From NCBI RefSeq assembly GCF_003326755.1, contig NZ_JPWH01000004.1, positions 1 through 64,000 on the forward strand: a DNA stretch of 64,000 bases, given 5' to 3'. The notes beneath the pieces were generated by a model, which did not search any database, had not been told where the DNA came from, and worked only from the letters and a program-made list of their open reading frames with translations. Origin of the DNA: Thalassospira profundimaris. Lineage in GTDB: Bacteria > Pseudomonadota > Alphaproteobacteria > Rhodospirillales > Thalassospiraceae. Positions 46,955 to 56,822 of the stretch are shown here, piece by piece (within the stretch, counting starts at the first letter, position 1; each line of letters opens with the position of its first letter). The translations under genes were made by a program, and so were the position numbers.

Positions 46955-48229
46955 ATGACAATCACGATCGTCGTGATTTTTATCCTGTTGATGTTGTCGG
47001 CATTTTTTTCGGGGTCGGAAACGGCGCTGACGGCGGCATCGCGTTCCATCATGCACCACAAGGAGCAGGATGGCGACGCCCGTGCCGGGATGGTCAACCG
47101 TTTGCGCGAAAATCAGGAACGGCTGATTGGTGCCATTCTGCTGGGCAATAACCTGGTCAATATTTTGGCCTCGGCAATGGCGACGTCGGTGATGATCGCG
47201 CTGTTTGGTCCCAATGGTGTGGTTTATGCTACGGCCGTGATGACCGCACTGGTGCTGATTTTTGCGGAAATTCTGCCCAAAACCTATGCCCTGAAACATG
47301 CCGACAGCATGGCCTTGCGCGTTGCCCGCCCAATGAAAGTGCTGGTCACGCTTTTTGCCCCGGTGACAGAAACCATCCAGGTGATTGTCCGGATGACCAT
47401 GCGGCTGTTTGGCAGCGGTGATGGCCCGGAAACCGACAGCGAACGCGAATTGCGCGGTGCTATCGAGCTTCATGCCGATGACGAGGTGATTGGCGACCAT
47501 CAGGCCGAACGGGCGATGCTGCATGGTATTCTGGACCTCGATGATGTCGGCGTATGGGAAATTATGGTGCATCGCCGTAAGGTGCAGATGATTGATATTT
47601 CCCGTTCGCTTGATGAAATTCTCGAAACCGTGTTGGCCAGCCCGCATACCCGCATTCCGATTTATGAAAATGACCCGGACAATATTGTTGGTGTTTTGCA
47701 TGCGCGTGAGGTTCTTAAAACCATCGTGCGCGGTAACAAGCCGCAGAATGCTGCCGATGTTCGTGCATTGGCGGCAAAGCCCTGGTTTATTCCCGATTCA
47801 ACCACGTTGGCTGACCAGTTAAAGGCCTTCAAGGAACGGCACGAGCATTTTGCCATTGTCGTTGACGAATATGGTGCCTTTGAAGGGGTGGTGTCGCTGG
47901 AAGACATTCTTGAAGAAATTGTTGGCGATATTGCCGATGAAACCGATGTCGAGGTGGTGGGAGTTCAGCCGCAGATCGACGGGTCGGTCATTGTGCGCGG
48001 CGATGTCACTATTCGGGACCTGAATCGCCGCTTTGGCTGGCGTCTGCCTGATGAAGAGGCGGCAACGATTGCCGGTCTTTTGCTGTATGAAACGCGGCGG
48101 ATTCCCGATGTCGGGCAACAGTTTCGTTTTCACGGGCTGGAATTTGAGGTGCTGCGCCGTGTGCGCAACCAGGTCACACGGGTGAAGTTGCGCCCGGCGG
48201 ACGCTGTGCCAGCGAACGAAGAAGAATGA
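46955..48229 (+). CDS. CorC/HlyC-type CNNM membrane protein
   Basis: 424 residues: DUF21/CNNM membrane domain (1-130, with FFSGSETALTAAS and GNNLVNILAS), a CBS pair (about 190-315, with VVDEYGAFEGVVSLEDILEEIVGDI) and a CorC_HlyC domain at the end (GDVTIRDLNRRFGW). Family members export or sense Mg2+ or Co2+. It follows aroB by 111 bases, the known alphaproteobacterial order, and is closed by a terminator at 48283. GAGGGGA ribosome site. Confidence 0.92.
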   Translation: MTITIVVIFILLMLSAFFSGSETALTAASRSIMHHKEQDGDARAGMVNRLRENQERLIGAILLGNNLVNILASAMATSVMIALFGPNGVVYATAVMTALVLIFAEILPKTYALKHADSMALRVARPMKVLVTLFAPVTETIQVIVRMTMRLFGSGDGPETDSERELRGAIELHADDEVIGDHQAERAMLHGILDLDDVGVWEIMVHRRKVQMIDISRSLDEILETVLASPHTRIPIYENDPDNIVGVLHAREVLKTIVRGNKPQNAADVRALAAKPWFIPDSTTLADQLKAFKERHEHFAIVVDEYGAFEGVVSLEDILEEIVGDIADETDVEVVGVQPQIDGSVIVRGDVTIRDLNRRFGWRLPDEEAATIAGLLLYETRRIPDVGQQFRFHGLEFEVLRRVRNQVTRVKLRPADAVPANEEE

Positions 48230-48282
48230 CCCTTTCCGGTTTTTTGCAATGACTGTTTCTGCGTGATTTTATGGGTAACGCG

Positions 48283-48312
48283 CACCCCGCAGCACGCTGC
48301 AGGGTGTTTTGT
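48283..48312 (+). terminator. Terminator after the CorC-like gene
   Basis: CACCC-C-GCAGC pairs with GCTGC-A-GGGTG (48283-48293 with 48296-48306) around one mismatch, then TTTTGT. Confidence 0.7.
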
Positions 48313-48471
48313 ATCCTCGTGTCTGGCGGGAAAATGCGTCAAATCGCGTTAAATGATCGAAAATATTCTACTTATCGGTTAAAATTTCTCGGGTAATGGC
48401 ATGCGTGCCGGTTATCTGGTGTGCGTTTGAGGGCCATTAAACGGCAACAGCAAACTGGATAGAGAGACAAA

Positions 48472-48921
48472 ATGGATACTAAAATCGTACCGGGTCTCGT
48501 GAAGGAACAGTCCCTTGCTACCCTGAATCCTGCCGATTCCGTGATGGATGCGGTGCTATTGATGAGTGACCGGAAAATCGGTGCCGTGATTGTGGTGGAT
48601 GATTCGGCCCGGCTGGCGGGTATTTTCACCGAACGCGACCTGGTTAACCGCGTTGTCGCCAAAAAGCTTGATCCTGCCAAAACACCGCTGGTTGATGTGA
48701 TGACGGCCAATCCCGATACGCTGCGTCCGGATGACAATGCGCACGAGGCTTTGTCGCTTATGAGCGCACATCGCTACCGCCATTTGCCGGTGGTGGATGG
48801 GGATCGTGTGGTTGGCATGGTGTCGATCCGCGATTTGTTTAACGTGGTCAAGGCCAGCCTGGAAGACGAGGTGCGTGACCGCGAGAAATTTATTTTCGGG
48901 TCGGATTACGGCGTGGCCTGA
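48472..48921 (+). CDS. CBS-domain pair protein
   Basis: 149 residues made almost wholly of two CBS motifs (about 12-70 and 76-132; GAVIVVDDSARLAGIFTERD and RHLPVVDGDRVVGMVSIRD). Such stand-alone Bateman modules bind adenosyl nucleotides and regulate partners. No partner is evident, although the CorC-like protein upstream also carries CBS domains. GAGAGA ribosome site. Confidence 0.88.
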   Translation: MDTKIVPGLVKEQSLATLNPADSVMDAVLLMSDRKIGAVIVVDDSARLAGIFTERDLVNRVVAKKLDPAKTPLVDVMTANPDTLRPDDNAHEALSLMSAHRYRHLPVVDGDRVVGMVSIRDLFNVVKASLEDEVRDREKFIFGSDYGVA

Positions 48922-49029
48922 AATGGCGTAAGCGCGTTTTGAGCTTGGATCCGGAAAATGCAGTGTGCATCATTTCCGGGTTGACAGGAGGGTATGTTCG
49001 GTCTTTACGTTTACGTAAAGGAGAGAGAT

Positions 49030-49620
49030 ATGCCCCTGTCAGATCCCGCACCGCGCGACCATTTACATACCCGAAACGTGACGTGTACCGGCTATCGGCG
49101 GTCCGACGGTTTGTGGGATATTGAAGGGCATATCACCGATGTTAAAACATATGGTTTTAAAAATCATGACCGCGGCGACATTCCTGCCGGAGAACCCATT
49201 CATCAAATGTGGCTGCGTCTGACAATCGATGATCATATGGTTATCCAGGCAGTGGAAGCCGTGACCGACCATGCCCCGTTTGCCGCCTGTAATGAAATTG
49301 CCCCGAATTACGAGAAGCTGGTCGGGTTGAAAATTGGTCCGGGCCTTAAGCAGCAAATTCGCGAACGTGTTGGCGGCATAGATGGTTGCACCCATCTGAC
49401 TGAATTGATGGGGCCGGTCGCAACAACCGCCTTTCAGACGATTTTTCCGCTGCGCGCCAAAGAAGCAGCCGAAAAACAGCGCCGCGCCGAAGAACAGGGA
49501 ATGGCCGCACCGCGCAAAAAAAGAAGCCCGCTGGTCAATAGCTGTCATGGGTGGCGCAGCGATGGGGCCGCTGTCAAACGCATCGCGCCTGACAGCTATA
49601 CCGGGCCACAGGATGACTGA
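49030..49620 (+). CDS. DUF2889 protein
   Basis: The ATG at 49030 follows AAGGAGAGAGAT, a strong ribosome site, giving 196 residues. Features of DUF2889 are seen: LWDIEGHITDVKTYGF, a DHAPFAACNEIAPNYEKLVG block with a conserved Cys and HLTELMGPVATTAFQT. The family is widespread in proteobacteria and uncharacterised. C-terminal ~45 residues are basic and charged. Stands alone between the CBS-pair gene and convergent bolA. Confidence 0.85.
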   Translation: MPLSDPAPRDHLHTRNVTCTGYRRSDGLWDIEGHITDVKTYGFKNHDRGDIPAGEPIHQMWLRLTIDDHMVIQAVEAVTDHAPFAACNEIAPNYEKLVGLKIGPGLKQQIRERVGGIDGCTHLTELMGPVATTAFQTIFPLRAKEAAEKQRRAEEQGMAAPRKKRSPLVNSCHGWRSDGAAVKRIAPDSYTGPQDD

Positions 49621-49814
49621 TAGAAAGGGGCGGCGTCGAAAAGAGGCGGCCTTCCCGTTTTTGGATGTGGCAGTTCGATGCTTGATCGAGGCTTAATTGA
49701 TGCTACCAGGCGCACATTTTCCGGCGGCAAGGCCGACCCGCGCAATGCCGTAATCCCGGCTTGAGCGGATTTGCCCTGCATCCGGAATGTTCGATGACTG
49801 CCTTGCGGCGGGTT

Positions 49815-50099
49815 CTACCCTGCCTGGTTGGCCCATTCCTCGGGCGTCATGGTTTTTAAGGCCAGGGCGTGAACCCGGTTTTTCAACAGATCATCCAGTG
49901 CCCCATAAACCAGCCGCTGCCGGTTAACACGGTTTTGTCCTTCAAAGCTTTTGGAAACGATCAAAAGCGAGAAATGGGATTCGCCACGCGGGTCGGCACC
50001 GGAATGACCGGCATGTTTGGCCGAATCATCAATCAGTTCGAGTTTTTCGGGGGCAAACTGTGCGGTAATAATATCGCGAATTTGTTGAGCAACCTGCAT
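49815..50099 (-). CDS. BolA-family protein
   Basis: The ATG at 50099 (MQVAQQIRDIITAQ) gives 94 residues, normal for BolA. Core seen as ELIDDSAKHAGHSG, ESHFSLLIVSKSFEGQNRVNRQRLVY and ALKTMTPEEW. BolA proteins pair with monothiol glutaredoxins to carry [2Fe-2S] clusters; the conserved His in HAGH is a cluster ligand in relatives. It is divergent from the J-domain gene, the familiar alphaproteobacterial bolA/dnaJ-like/cobST neighbourhood. Confidence 0.92.
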   Translation of the reverse strand: MQVAQQIRDIITAQFAPEKLELIDDSAKHAGHSGADPRGESHFSLLIVSKSFEGQNRVNRQRLVYGALDDLLKNRVHALALKTMTPEEWANQAG

Positions 50100-50270
50100 G
50101 TAACATTCTCTAATTGTTGAAAGGATTGCATGCAAAAACAACGGAAGGGGAAACCGGAACGTTCATTGCGCCCGTATTTTCAACCCGTCAGTCTTTTTCA
50201 ATCCTTTTATCGTTCGCAATCGACACATATGATATTGCGTCCCTTGATGGTTCCGAACATATAAAACCCT

Positions 50271-50918
50271 ATGAACAGAGCGCAACGAAACAAACGCAAG
50301 ACGTTGTATTTTACCGAGCCCGATCTGCCGGTGTGCGATTGGCCCGGCTGTGCGGAGCATGGGGAATTTCGGGCCCCAAAAGACCGCAGCCTGAGCACCT
50401 ATTACCGGTTTTGCCTGGAACATGTTCGGCAATACAACAAATCCTGGGATTATTTCAGCGGCATGAAAGCCGATGATATTGAAGAGCATGTCCGCCGTGA
50501 TACCCACTGGCAGCGGCCAACATGGCAGTTCGGCCATATTCGCGGAGCTAAAAAGCCGTTTGATTTCAAGTTTTCCGATGGCTTTGGCTTTTTTAATGAA
50601 GAGGGTGAGCAAACCCATCATGGCCCCGGGGGCGACCCTAATGCCAACCGCCGGGAACGTAATGCCGAGGATGCGGCACGCCGGGCCGGAGCATTGGGCA
50701 TGCCGCGTGAACAGCAGCAGGCAATGGCAACGCTTGATTTGGGTTGGCCGTTTTCCAAGGACGAGCTGAAATCCAAATACAAGCAACTGTCAAAAAAATA
50801 TCATCCTGATGCCAATGGCGGCGATAAACGGGCCGAGGAACGGTTTAAAAGCATCAGTGCAGCCTATTCCAGCCTGATGACCTATATCCGTGATCTTGAG
50901 GCACGGGTTTCGATTTAG
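50271..50918 (+). CDS. J-domain protein with N-terminal Cys/His motif
   Basis: 215 residues. The C-terminal ~60 residues form a J domain with HPD at 178-180 (SKKYHPDANGG), expected to stimulate an Hsp70. The N-terminus has C22-x4-C27 plus C48-x2-H51, arranged like a small zinc site, and is unlike classic DnaJ, where the J domain comes first. Its conserved position next to cobS-cobT suggests a possible role in cobaltochelatase or cobalamin enzyme assembly, which is inference only. No good ribosome site was seen ahead of 50271. Confidence 0.85.
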   Translation: MNRAQRNKRKTLYFTEPDLPVCDWPGCAEHGEFRAPKDRSLSTYYRFCLEHVRQYNKSWDYFSGMKADDIEEHVRRDTHWQRPTWQFGHIRGAKKPFDFKFSDGFGFFNEEGEQTHHGPGGDPNANRRERNAEDAARRAGALGMPREQQQAMATLDLGWPFSKDELKSKYKQLSKKYHPDANGGDKRAEERFKSISAAYSSLMTYIRDLEARVSI

Positions 50919-51116
50919 CCAGCCCGACGCTACAATATTGTTGCGCGGGCTGTGCCGGTTGCCGGTAAGTTCCGCAAAAACTGTTGTAAATACAGCTTTT
51001 TATATCAAAGGCAAAAAATTCCGTAACTTTCCTTTGTTCGCGGCGGCTTAATCGTTATTAATGAGAAAGATGACACATTCGGCCGGGCAAACCGGTCCTT
51101 AAATGCGCGAGTACTT

Positions 51117-52124
51117 ATGAGCCAAGGTTACGAAGCGAGTGGTGGTGCAGCAGAACATCCGCTGGATGCACCCGATACCAAGATTTCCGTGCGTGAGGCA
51201 TTCGGTATTGATAGCGACATGATGGTGCCGGCTTTCAGCCAGAGCAGCGAACATGTCCCGGCCAGTGATCCGACTTACCGGTTTGACCGCGATACCACGC
51301 TGGCGATTCTGGCGGGCTTTGCCCACAATCGCCGTGTGATGATTCAGGGCTATCATGGCACCGGTAAATCGACCCATATTGAACAGGTGGCTGCGCGCCT
51401 GAACTGGCCGTGTGTCCGCGTTAACCTCGATAGCCATATCAGCCGTATTGACCTGATCGGCAAGGATGCCATCGTCCTGCGCGATGGCAAACAGATCACC
51501 GAATTTCGCGAAGGCATTTTGCCCTGGGCGCTGAAACGCCCGGTTGCCATGGTGTTTGACGAATATGATGCCGGTCGCCCGGACGTGATGTTTGTGATTC
51601 AGCGTGTGTTGGAAGTCGATGGCAAGCTGACCCTGCTGGATCAGAACAAGGTCATCCATCCGCATTCGCATTTCCGCCTGTTTGCCACCTCAAACACGGT
51701 GGGGCTTGGCGATACCACGGGGCTTTATCATGGCACCCAGCAGATCAACCAGGCGCAGATGGATCGTTGGTCGATCATTGCAACGCTGAATTATCTGCCG
51801 GTGGCCGATGAAACCAACATCATTGCCGCCAAGGTGCCCAGCTTTGATACGCCCGATGGCCGCAGCAAGATCGAGGCGATGGTGGCCCTTGCCAACCTGA
51901 CCCGTCAGGGGTTTGTCGCTGGTGATATTTCAACCGTGATGAGCCCGCGTACCGTGATTACGCTGGCGGAAAACGCCGAAATTTTCAACGATGTCGCCTA
52001 TGCGTTCCGCGTGACCTTCCTGAACCGCTGTGACGAGGTGGAACGGCCGATCCTGGCGGAATATTACCAGCGTTGCTTTGGCGAGGAACTGCCGCAAAGT
52101 GCCATTAATGTGATGGTGCGTTAA
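51117..52124 (+). CDS. cobS: Cobaltochelatase subunit CobS
   Basis: AAA+ subunit of the aerobic cobaltochelatase CobN-CobS-CobT, which inserts Co2+ into hydrogenobyrinic acid diamide. 335 residues. N-terminal VREAFGIDSDMMVPAF is CobS-typical. Walker A GYHGTGKST at 78-86 and Walker B AMVFDEYDAG at 144-153. Precedes cobT by 95 bases containing a hairpin. cobN is not in the window. Confidence 0.94.
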   Translation: MSQGYEASGGAAEHPLDAPDTKISVREAFGIDSDMMVPAFSQSSEHVPASDPTYRFDRDTTLAILAGFAHNRRVMIQGYHGTGKSTHIEQVAARLNWPCVRVNLDSHISRIDLIGKDAIVLRDGKQITEFREGILPWALKRPVAMVFDEYDAGRPDVMFVIQRVLEVDGKLTLLDQNKVIHPHSHFRLFATSNTVGLGDTTGLYHGTQQINQAQMDRWSIIATLNYLPVADETNIIAAKVPSFDTPDGRSKIEAMVALANLTRQGFVAGDISTVMSPRTVITLAENAEIFNDVAYAFRVTFLNRCDEVERPILAEYYQRCFGEELPQSAINVMVR

Positions 52125-52155
52125 GAACGCGGCCCTTGATTGAGATGACAGGTTT

Positions 52156-52182
52156 GCAGCAGGCGTGTGATCAGCCTGCTGC
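52156..52182 (+). other. Intercistronic hairpin between cobS and cobT
   Basis: GCAGCAGGC (52156-52164) pairs perfectly with GCCTGCTGC (52174-52182) over a 9-base loop, with no T-run. A stability or attenuation element controlling the CobS:CobT ratio is possible. Confidence 0.5.
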
Positions 52183-52218
52183 ACTCTGTAAACCCGGAAT
52201 GAAACGAGACAGCAAGCG

Positions 52219-54135
52219 ATGAAAAACGACGAGGCGCTTTCGGGGTTTTTGCGCGGCACGGCGGCGACATTTCGCGCGCTGGCCGGTCGCAATGATCTGG
52301 AGGTTGGCTTTGTCAAGGGCGGTCGCCCGGGCGGTTATGGCGAACATGTGCGCCTGCCCATGCCCAAGCAGGCTCTGCCCCGCGATGAAGTCGCCGATTT
52401 GCGTGGCGTATCTGATGGCTGGGCCTTGAAATTGCGCCACCATGATGCGGCCCTGCATCAAAAACGCATGCCCGAAAGTGCCGAGGCCCAGGCCGTTTAC
52501 GAGGCCCTGGAAACCGCCCGTTACGAAGCCCTTGGTTCGCGCTATTTTCCTGGTGTGCGCAAAAACCTGCGGGCGCACGAGGATGCCGAATGCAAGGCTA
52601 AAAATTTTCATCGTTTGACCGCCCGCGAGGATGTGCCTTTTGCTGATGCTATCGGTATGCTGGCGCGTGAATTGTTTACTGGCGAAAAAGCACCGGATTC
52701 CGCCCGTAACCTGATCGACCTCTGGCGTTCCGAGATCGAGGAAAAGGCAGGCGGCGATCTGGCAGAACTTCAGTCGCTGCTTGATGACCAGGATGCCTTT
52801 TCGCGCGGGATGCGCCGGTTGCTGGATCATTTGTCGCTGGAAGATGACCTGCTGGAAGATCCGCCCGAAGAAGAAGGCGATGATCAGGACCAGCAGGACG
52901 GCGAAGACGCCCCCGACAATGAACAGGAGAGCCAGGGCGGCGAACAGGGCGATAGCGACGAAACCGACCCCGATGGCGATGATCAGCAGCAGGAAAGTGG
53001 TGCTGACGATGCCGAATCGGGCGAGGGCGACATTGATGACCAGCAGCTTGACGCCCAGGCGCAGGAAGAACAGCCAGCCGGGCCGGGCGAACAGCCGGAA
53101 TTTGATGGGCGCAACGAACCGCTGGAACGCGGATATGAGCCTTTCACCCGGGAATATGATGAAACCGTCTTTGCCGATGAACTCTGCGAAAGCATGGAGC
53201 TGGCCCGCCTGCGCGCCATGCTTGATAAACAGTTGGCAGCCCTGCAAAGCGTTGTGTCGCGCATTGCCAACCGGTTGCAACGCCGCCTGATGGCGCAGCA
53301 GAACCGTGGCTGGGACTTTGACCTTGAAGAAGGCATCCTTGATGCCGCCAAGCTGGCGCGCATTGTGGCAACGCCGTCAACGCCGCTGTCTTTCAAGCTG
53401 GAACATGATACCGATTTCCGCGATACGGTTGTGACGCTGCTGATCGATAATTCCGGTTCCATGCGCGGACGGCCGATTACGATTGCCGCCCTGTCGGCCG
53501 ATATTTTGGCCCGCACGCTGGAACGGTGCGGGGTGAAGGTGGAAATTCTTGGTTTCACCACCCGGCAATGGAAAGGCGGACAATCGCGCGAAGCCTGGGT
53601 GGATGCGGGTAAGCCGCCCAAACCGGGCCGTTTGAACGATTTGCGCCATATTATTTACAAGGCCGCCGATACGCCCTGGCGTCGCGCGCGCAAAAATCTG
53701 GGCCTGATGTTGCGCGAAGGGTTGCTGAAGGAAAATATCGACGGCGAAGCCTTGCTATGGGCGCATGAACGGTTGCTGGCGCGTAATGAACAGCGCCGCA
53801 TCCTGATGGTGATTTCCGATGGGGCACCGGTTGATGATTCCACCCTGTCGGTCAATTCCGGCAATTATCTGGAACGGCATCTGCGCGAAGTGATTGACTG
53901 GATCCAGACACGCTCGCCGGTGGAATTGCTCGCCATCGGGATTGGTCATGACGTGACCCGCTATTATCAGCATGCCGTGACGATCAACGACCCCGAAGAA
54001 CTGGGCGGCACCATGCTGCGCGAACTTTCGGACCTGTTTGATGAAAAACCTAAACATGGCCCCAAACGGCCGTTGCGCCATGTCGCGGCTGATACGGCCA
54101 GGGACAAGGGGCATGGTGACAAGGACCGCTGGTAA
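52219..54135 (+). CDS. cobT: Cobaltochelatase subunit CobT
   Basis: 638 residues. The N-terminal domain (1-200) matches CobT; residues about 206-298 form a very acidic Asp/Glu/Gln linker; the C-terminal VWA domain holds the metal-site DNSGSMRG at 410-417. This is the ring-partner of CobS in aerobic B12 synthesis. A start at 52219 fits the family ([10 protein letters not shown]). gluQ begins 27 bases after its stop. Confidence 0.95.
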   Translation: MKNDEALSGFLRGTAATFRALAGRNDLEVGFVKGGRPGGYGEHVRLPMPKQALPRDEVADLRGVSDGWALKLRHHDAALHQKRMPESAEAQAVYEALETARYEALGSRYFPGVRKNLRAHEDAECKAKNFHRLTAREDVPFADAIGMLARELFTGEKAPDSARNLIDLWRSEIEEKAGGDLAELQSLLDDQDAFSRGMRRLLDHLSLEDDLLEDPPEEEGDDQDQQDGEDAPDNEQESQGGEQGDSDETDPDGDDQQQESGADDAESGEGDIDDQQLDAQAQEEQPAGPGEQPEFDGRNEPLERGYEPFTREYDETVFADELCESMELARLRAMLDKQLAALQSVVSRIANRLQRRLMAQQNRGWDFDLEEGILDAAKLARIVATPSTPLSFKLEHDTDFRDTVVTLLIDNSGSMRGRPITIAALSADILARTLERCGVKVEILGFTTRQWKGGQSREAWVDAGKPPKPGRLNDLRHIIYKAADTPWRRARKNLGLMLREGLLKENIDGEALLWAHERLLARNEQRRILMVISDGAPVDDSTLSVNSGNYLERHLREVIDWIQTRSPVELLAIGIGHDVTRYYQHAVTINDPEELGGTMLRELSDLFDEKPKHGPKRPLRHVAADTARDKGHGDKDRW

Positions 54136-54161
54136 TTTTCCATTTGGCCTGCGGGGCAAAC

Positions 54162-55007
54162 ATGGGTGACATCACCCGTTTTGCCCCCAGCCCGACAGGG
54201 TATCTGCATTTGGGCCATGCGGCATCGGCGCTGTTTGCCGCGCAAAATGCTGGTGGTGCCGGTGGCCGGTTTTTGCTGCGGATCGAGGATATCGACCAAA
54301 CACGCTGCCGTCCGGAATTTATCAGTGCCATTTACGATGACCTTGCCTGGCTGGGCTTAAGCTGGGAACAGCCGGTGCGCATTCAATCCGCCCATTTTGA
54401 CGATTATCAAGCCGTGTTGGACCGTTTGAGCGAGCGGGGCTTGCTCTATCCGTGTTTTTGTACCCGTAAGGAAATCCAGGCGGAAATTGCCCGTATTGGC
54501 AACGCCCCGCATGGGCCGGATGGGGCGCTTTACCCCGGTACGTGCCGCCATTTAAGTGCAATGGAACGCCAGGAGCGGATGGAGGCGGGTGAGTCTTATG
54601 CCCTGCGCCTGGATATGGGGCAGGCAATAAAACAGGTAGGCCGTCGCCTTTATTGGCATGATCGCCATGCCGGGCGACAGGTTGCGGTGCCAGAAATTTT
54701 TGGCGATGTGGTCCTCGCCCGCAAGGATACCCCAACCAGCTACCATGTTTCCGTCACCCATGACGACCATTTGCAGGGCATTTCGCTGGTCACACGCGGC
54801 GAGGATCTGTTTTTTGCCAGCCATCTGCACCGCCTGTTGCAGGAGTTGCTGGGCTATGACGTGCCGGAATATCATCACCATAAATTGCTGACCGGGCTGG
54901 ATGGCAAACGCTTTGCCAAGCGCGACAAATCCGAAACCCTGCAATCCATGCGCGACGCGGGCGTGAGCGTTGATGATGTGATGGCGCGGATTGGCACATT
55001 ATCCTGA
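54162..55007 (+). CDS. gluQ: Glutamyl-Q tRNA(Asp) synthetase
   Basis: Attaches glutamate to queuosine in the anticodon of tRNA-Asp. The ATG at 54162 gives 281 residues, lacking an anticodon-binding domain, which distinguishes it from GltX. Nucleotide motif HLGHA at 16-20, KMSKS-like KRFAKRD near the end, and the zinc-binding Cys cluster YPCFCTRKE plus YPGTCRH are visible. It is co-directional with cobST and may share a transcript. Confidence 0.93.
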   Translation: MGDITRFAPSPTGYLHLGHAASALFAAQNAGGAGGRFLLRIEDIDQTRCRPEFISAIYDDLAWLGLSWEQPVRIQSAHFDDYQAVLDRLSERGLLYPCFCTRKEIQAEIARIGNAPHGPDGALYPGTCRHLSAMERQERMEAGESYALRLDMGQAIKQVGRRLYWHDRHAGRQVAVPEIFGDVVLARKDTPTSYHVSVTHDDHLQGISLVTRGEDLFFASHLHRLLQELLGYDVPEYHHHKLLTGLDGKRFAKRDKSETLQSMRDAGVSVDDVMARIGTLS

Positions 55008-55015
55008 TAACCAGA

Positions 55016-55933
55016 TCAGCCAGTATTTGTTTCGAGCAAATGGGGCCGCCCGTGGAACCAGTTGCGGATAAAATCGATGAATAAGCGGTTTTTAAGCGGT
55101 TGTGCGCCCTGATAGGGGTAAACAAGGCTGATGGGGCTGCGCGGGGATGTGTAATCGTCCAGCCGCGTTTCAAGGCGCCCTGTATCAATTTCCGTCATGG
55201 CGATATAACGCGGCAGACGGGCAACGCCCAGCCCCTGGCACGCGGCATTGCGGATCAGCGGGTAATGATTAAGCCGCAAATTGCCATCCACCAGCACCGA
55301 TACCGGGCCATCCTTGCCAAAAAACAGCCAGCGATGGTCCTTGCAGTAATGAAAATTGTTGATGCAGTTATGGTGGCGTAAATCATGGGGCGTGGTGACG
55401 GGCGGGTGGTTTTGCCAATAGGCGGGGCTGGCGCAAACCAGTTCGGATAATTGCCCCAAGGGGATTGCGATTTGGTCCGGGTCATCGGGCAGGCCTGCAC
55501 GAATGGCCATATCAACCGGGTCGGCACGCAAATCGCGGTAACGGTTTTCCAGTTCTAGTTCAATGATGATGCCGGGGTTTTCCGCCTGAAAACGGGCGAT
55601 GATGTCGTTTAAGAAAATCTCGCCAAACGATACCGGCACGGTAATGCGCACAATCCCTGTCGGGCTTTTGCGCAGGCTTTCAACCGCCTCAAAACCGGCA
55701 TCGGCATTTTCGCCCAGGCGCTGGCAGTAAACCAGAAAGGCCGCGCCGGTTTCCGTTAGTTCCAGCCGCCGGGTGGATCGGAACAAAAGCCTGGTTCCCA
55801 GGGCGTCCTCCAGCCGCGATATTTGCTGGCTGATCAATCCCTTGGAAACACCCAAAACCTTTGCCGCGGCGGTAAAGCCACCCTGTTCTATCACAACGGC
55901 AAAGCTGTTCATTTCTGTCAGATACTGTTTCAT
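55016..55933 (-). CDS. LysR-family transcriptional regulator
   Basis: 305 residues. N-terminal helix-turn-helix (FTAAAKVLGVSKGLISQQIS about 20-39), effector domain to the end. Divergent from the SDR at 56039, with a near-perfect palindrome in the shared promoter region, so it probably controls that gene and itself. Its 3' end almost touches convergent gluQ. Confidence 0.92.
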   Translation of the reverse strand: MKQYLTEMNSFAVVIEQGGFTAAAKVLGVSKGLISQQISRLEDALGTRLLFRSTRRLELTETGAAFLVYCQRLGENADAGFEAVESLRKSPTGIVRITVPVSFGEIFLNDIIARFQAENPGIIIELELENRYRDLRADPVDMAIRAGLPDDPDQIAIPLGQLSELVCASPAYWQNHPPVTTPHDLRHHNCINNFHYCKDHRWLFFGKDGPVSVLVDGNLRLNHYPLIRNAACQGLGVARLPRYIAMTEIDTGRLETRLDDYTSPRSPISLVYPYQGAQPLKNRLFIDFIRNWFHGRPHLLETNTG

Positions 55934-55943
55934 CGTTTAGTGT

Positions 55944-55962
55944 ATTAAACAAAATGTTTGAT
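55944..55962. promoter_or_regulatory. Probable LysR operator
   Basis: ATTAAACA-AAA-TGTTTGAT is an inverted repeat matching at 7 of 8 positions, starting 11 bases upstream of the LysR start in the region it shares with the divergent SDR gene. Confidence 0.55.
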
Positions 55963-56038
55963 AATTGGCATGTTATCGAACCAATGAGGCTGTGAGAAGA
56001 TCATTTCATCCTTCTTCCAAAGCAATGGAGATAACGAG

Positions 56039-56638
56039 ATGAAGATTCTTCTGATTGGAGCCTCTGGCACGATTGGCAAAGGCGTTGCCGCCGAACTGGG
56101 CGCGCGGCATGACATTATTACTGCCGGGCGCAGCAGCGGTGATGTCCAGATTGATATTCGCGATCCGGCCAGTATTCGTGCCGCCTATGAAAAGGTCGGC
56201 GCGGTGGATGCGGTCGTTTCCACGGCGGGTAAAGTGCATTTCGGGGACTTCGCCGAAATGGATGAAGAAAAATACCGTATCGGTATTAATGACAAACTGA
56301 TGGGGCAGGTGAACCTGGTGTTGATTGGCCGGGATTATGTGGCGGATCGGGCGTCTTTTACCCTGACAACCGGTATTCTGACCAAAGACCCCATTCGTTA
56401 TGGCAGTTCGGCCTCGATGGTGAATGGCGCGGTCGAGGCATTTGTGCGGGCAGCGGCAACGGAAATGCCTGCCGGATTGCGCATTAATGCTGTCAGCCCC
56501 GGGGTCATTGCCGAGGCAATGGAAGGATATGCGCCCTTCTTTCGCGGGCATGACCCGGTGCCTGCGGCAAAGGCGGCCCTGGGTTATGCCAAATCGGTCG
56601 AGGGTTTGCAGACAGGGCAGGTTTTCGAGATATTCTAA
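56039..56638 (+). CDS. Short SDR-family protein lacking the YxxxK pair
   Basis: 199 residues with the Rossmann loop GASGTIGKG at 7-15, TAGRSS for the second strand, VVSTAGKVHF and a late LRINAVSPGVI. Where a classic SDR has YxxxK the sequence reads GSSASMVNGAVEAFV, with no Tyr/Lys pair. This matches a known compact SDR subfamily whose catalysis is not clear. Good GGAGATAACGAG ribosome site. Divergent from LysR and closed by a terminator. Confidence 0.87.
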   Translation: MKILLIGASGTIGKGVAAELGARHDIITAGRSSGDVQIDIRDPASIRAAYEKVGAVDAVVSTAGKVHFGDFAEMDEEKYRIGINDKLMGQVNLVLIGRDYVADRASFTLTTGILTKDPIRYGSSASMVNGAVEAFVRAAATEMPAGLRINAVSPGVIAEAMEGYAPFFRGHDPVPAAKAALGYAKSVEGLQTGQVFEIF

Positions 56639-56662
56639 ACCGGGTGCGTGAACATCTGTGAT

Positions 56663-56700
56663 AAAAATGCGCCGGGCAGCACTCTGGCGCATTTTTTTTA
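56663..56700 (+). terminator. Terminator after the SDR gene
   Basis: AAAAATGCGCC (56663-56673) pairs with GGCGCATTTTT (56686-56696), with a long T-run. Confidence 0.93.
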
Positions 56701-56822
56701 TGAAACTTGTGTTGTTTTGTAACTATCCCTTGCGTTTATGGGTATTTATTCCATTTATAGCGCGATAAATGGCGGCTGTTGGGGGACAGGTTGTCGCATG
56801 AAAACCCAAGAGATGTGTCAAG

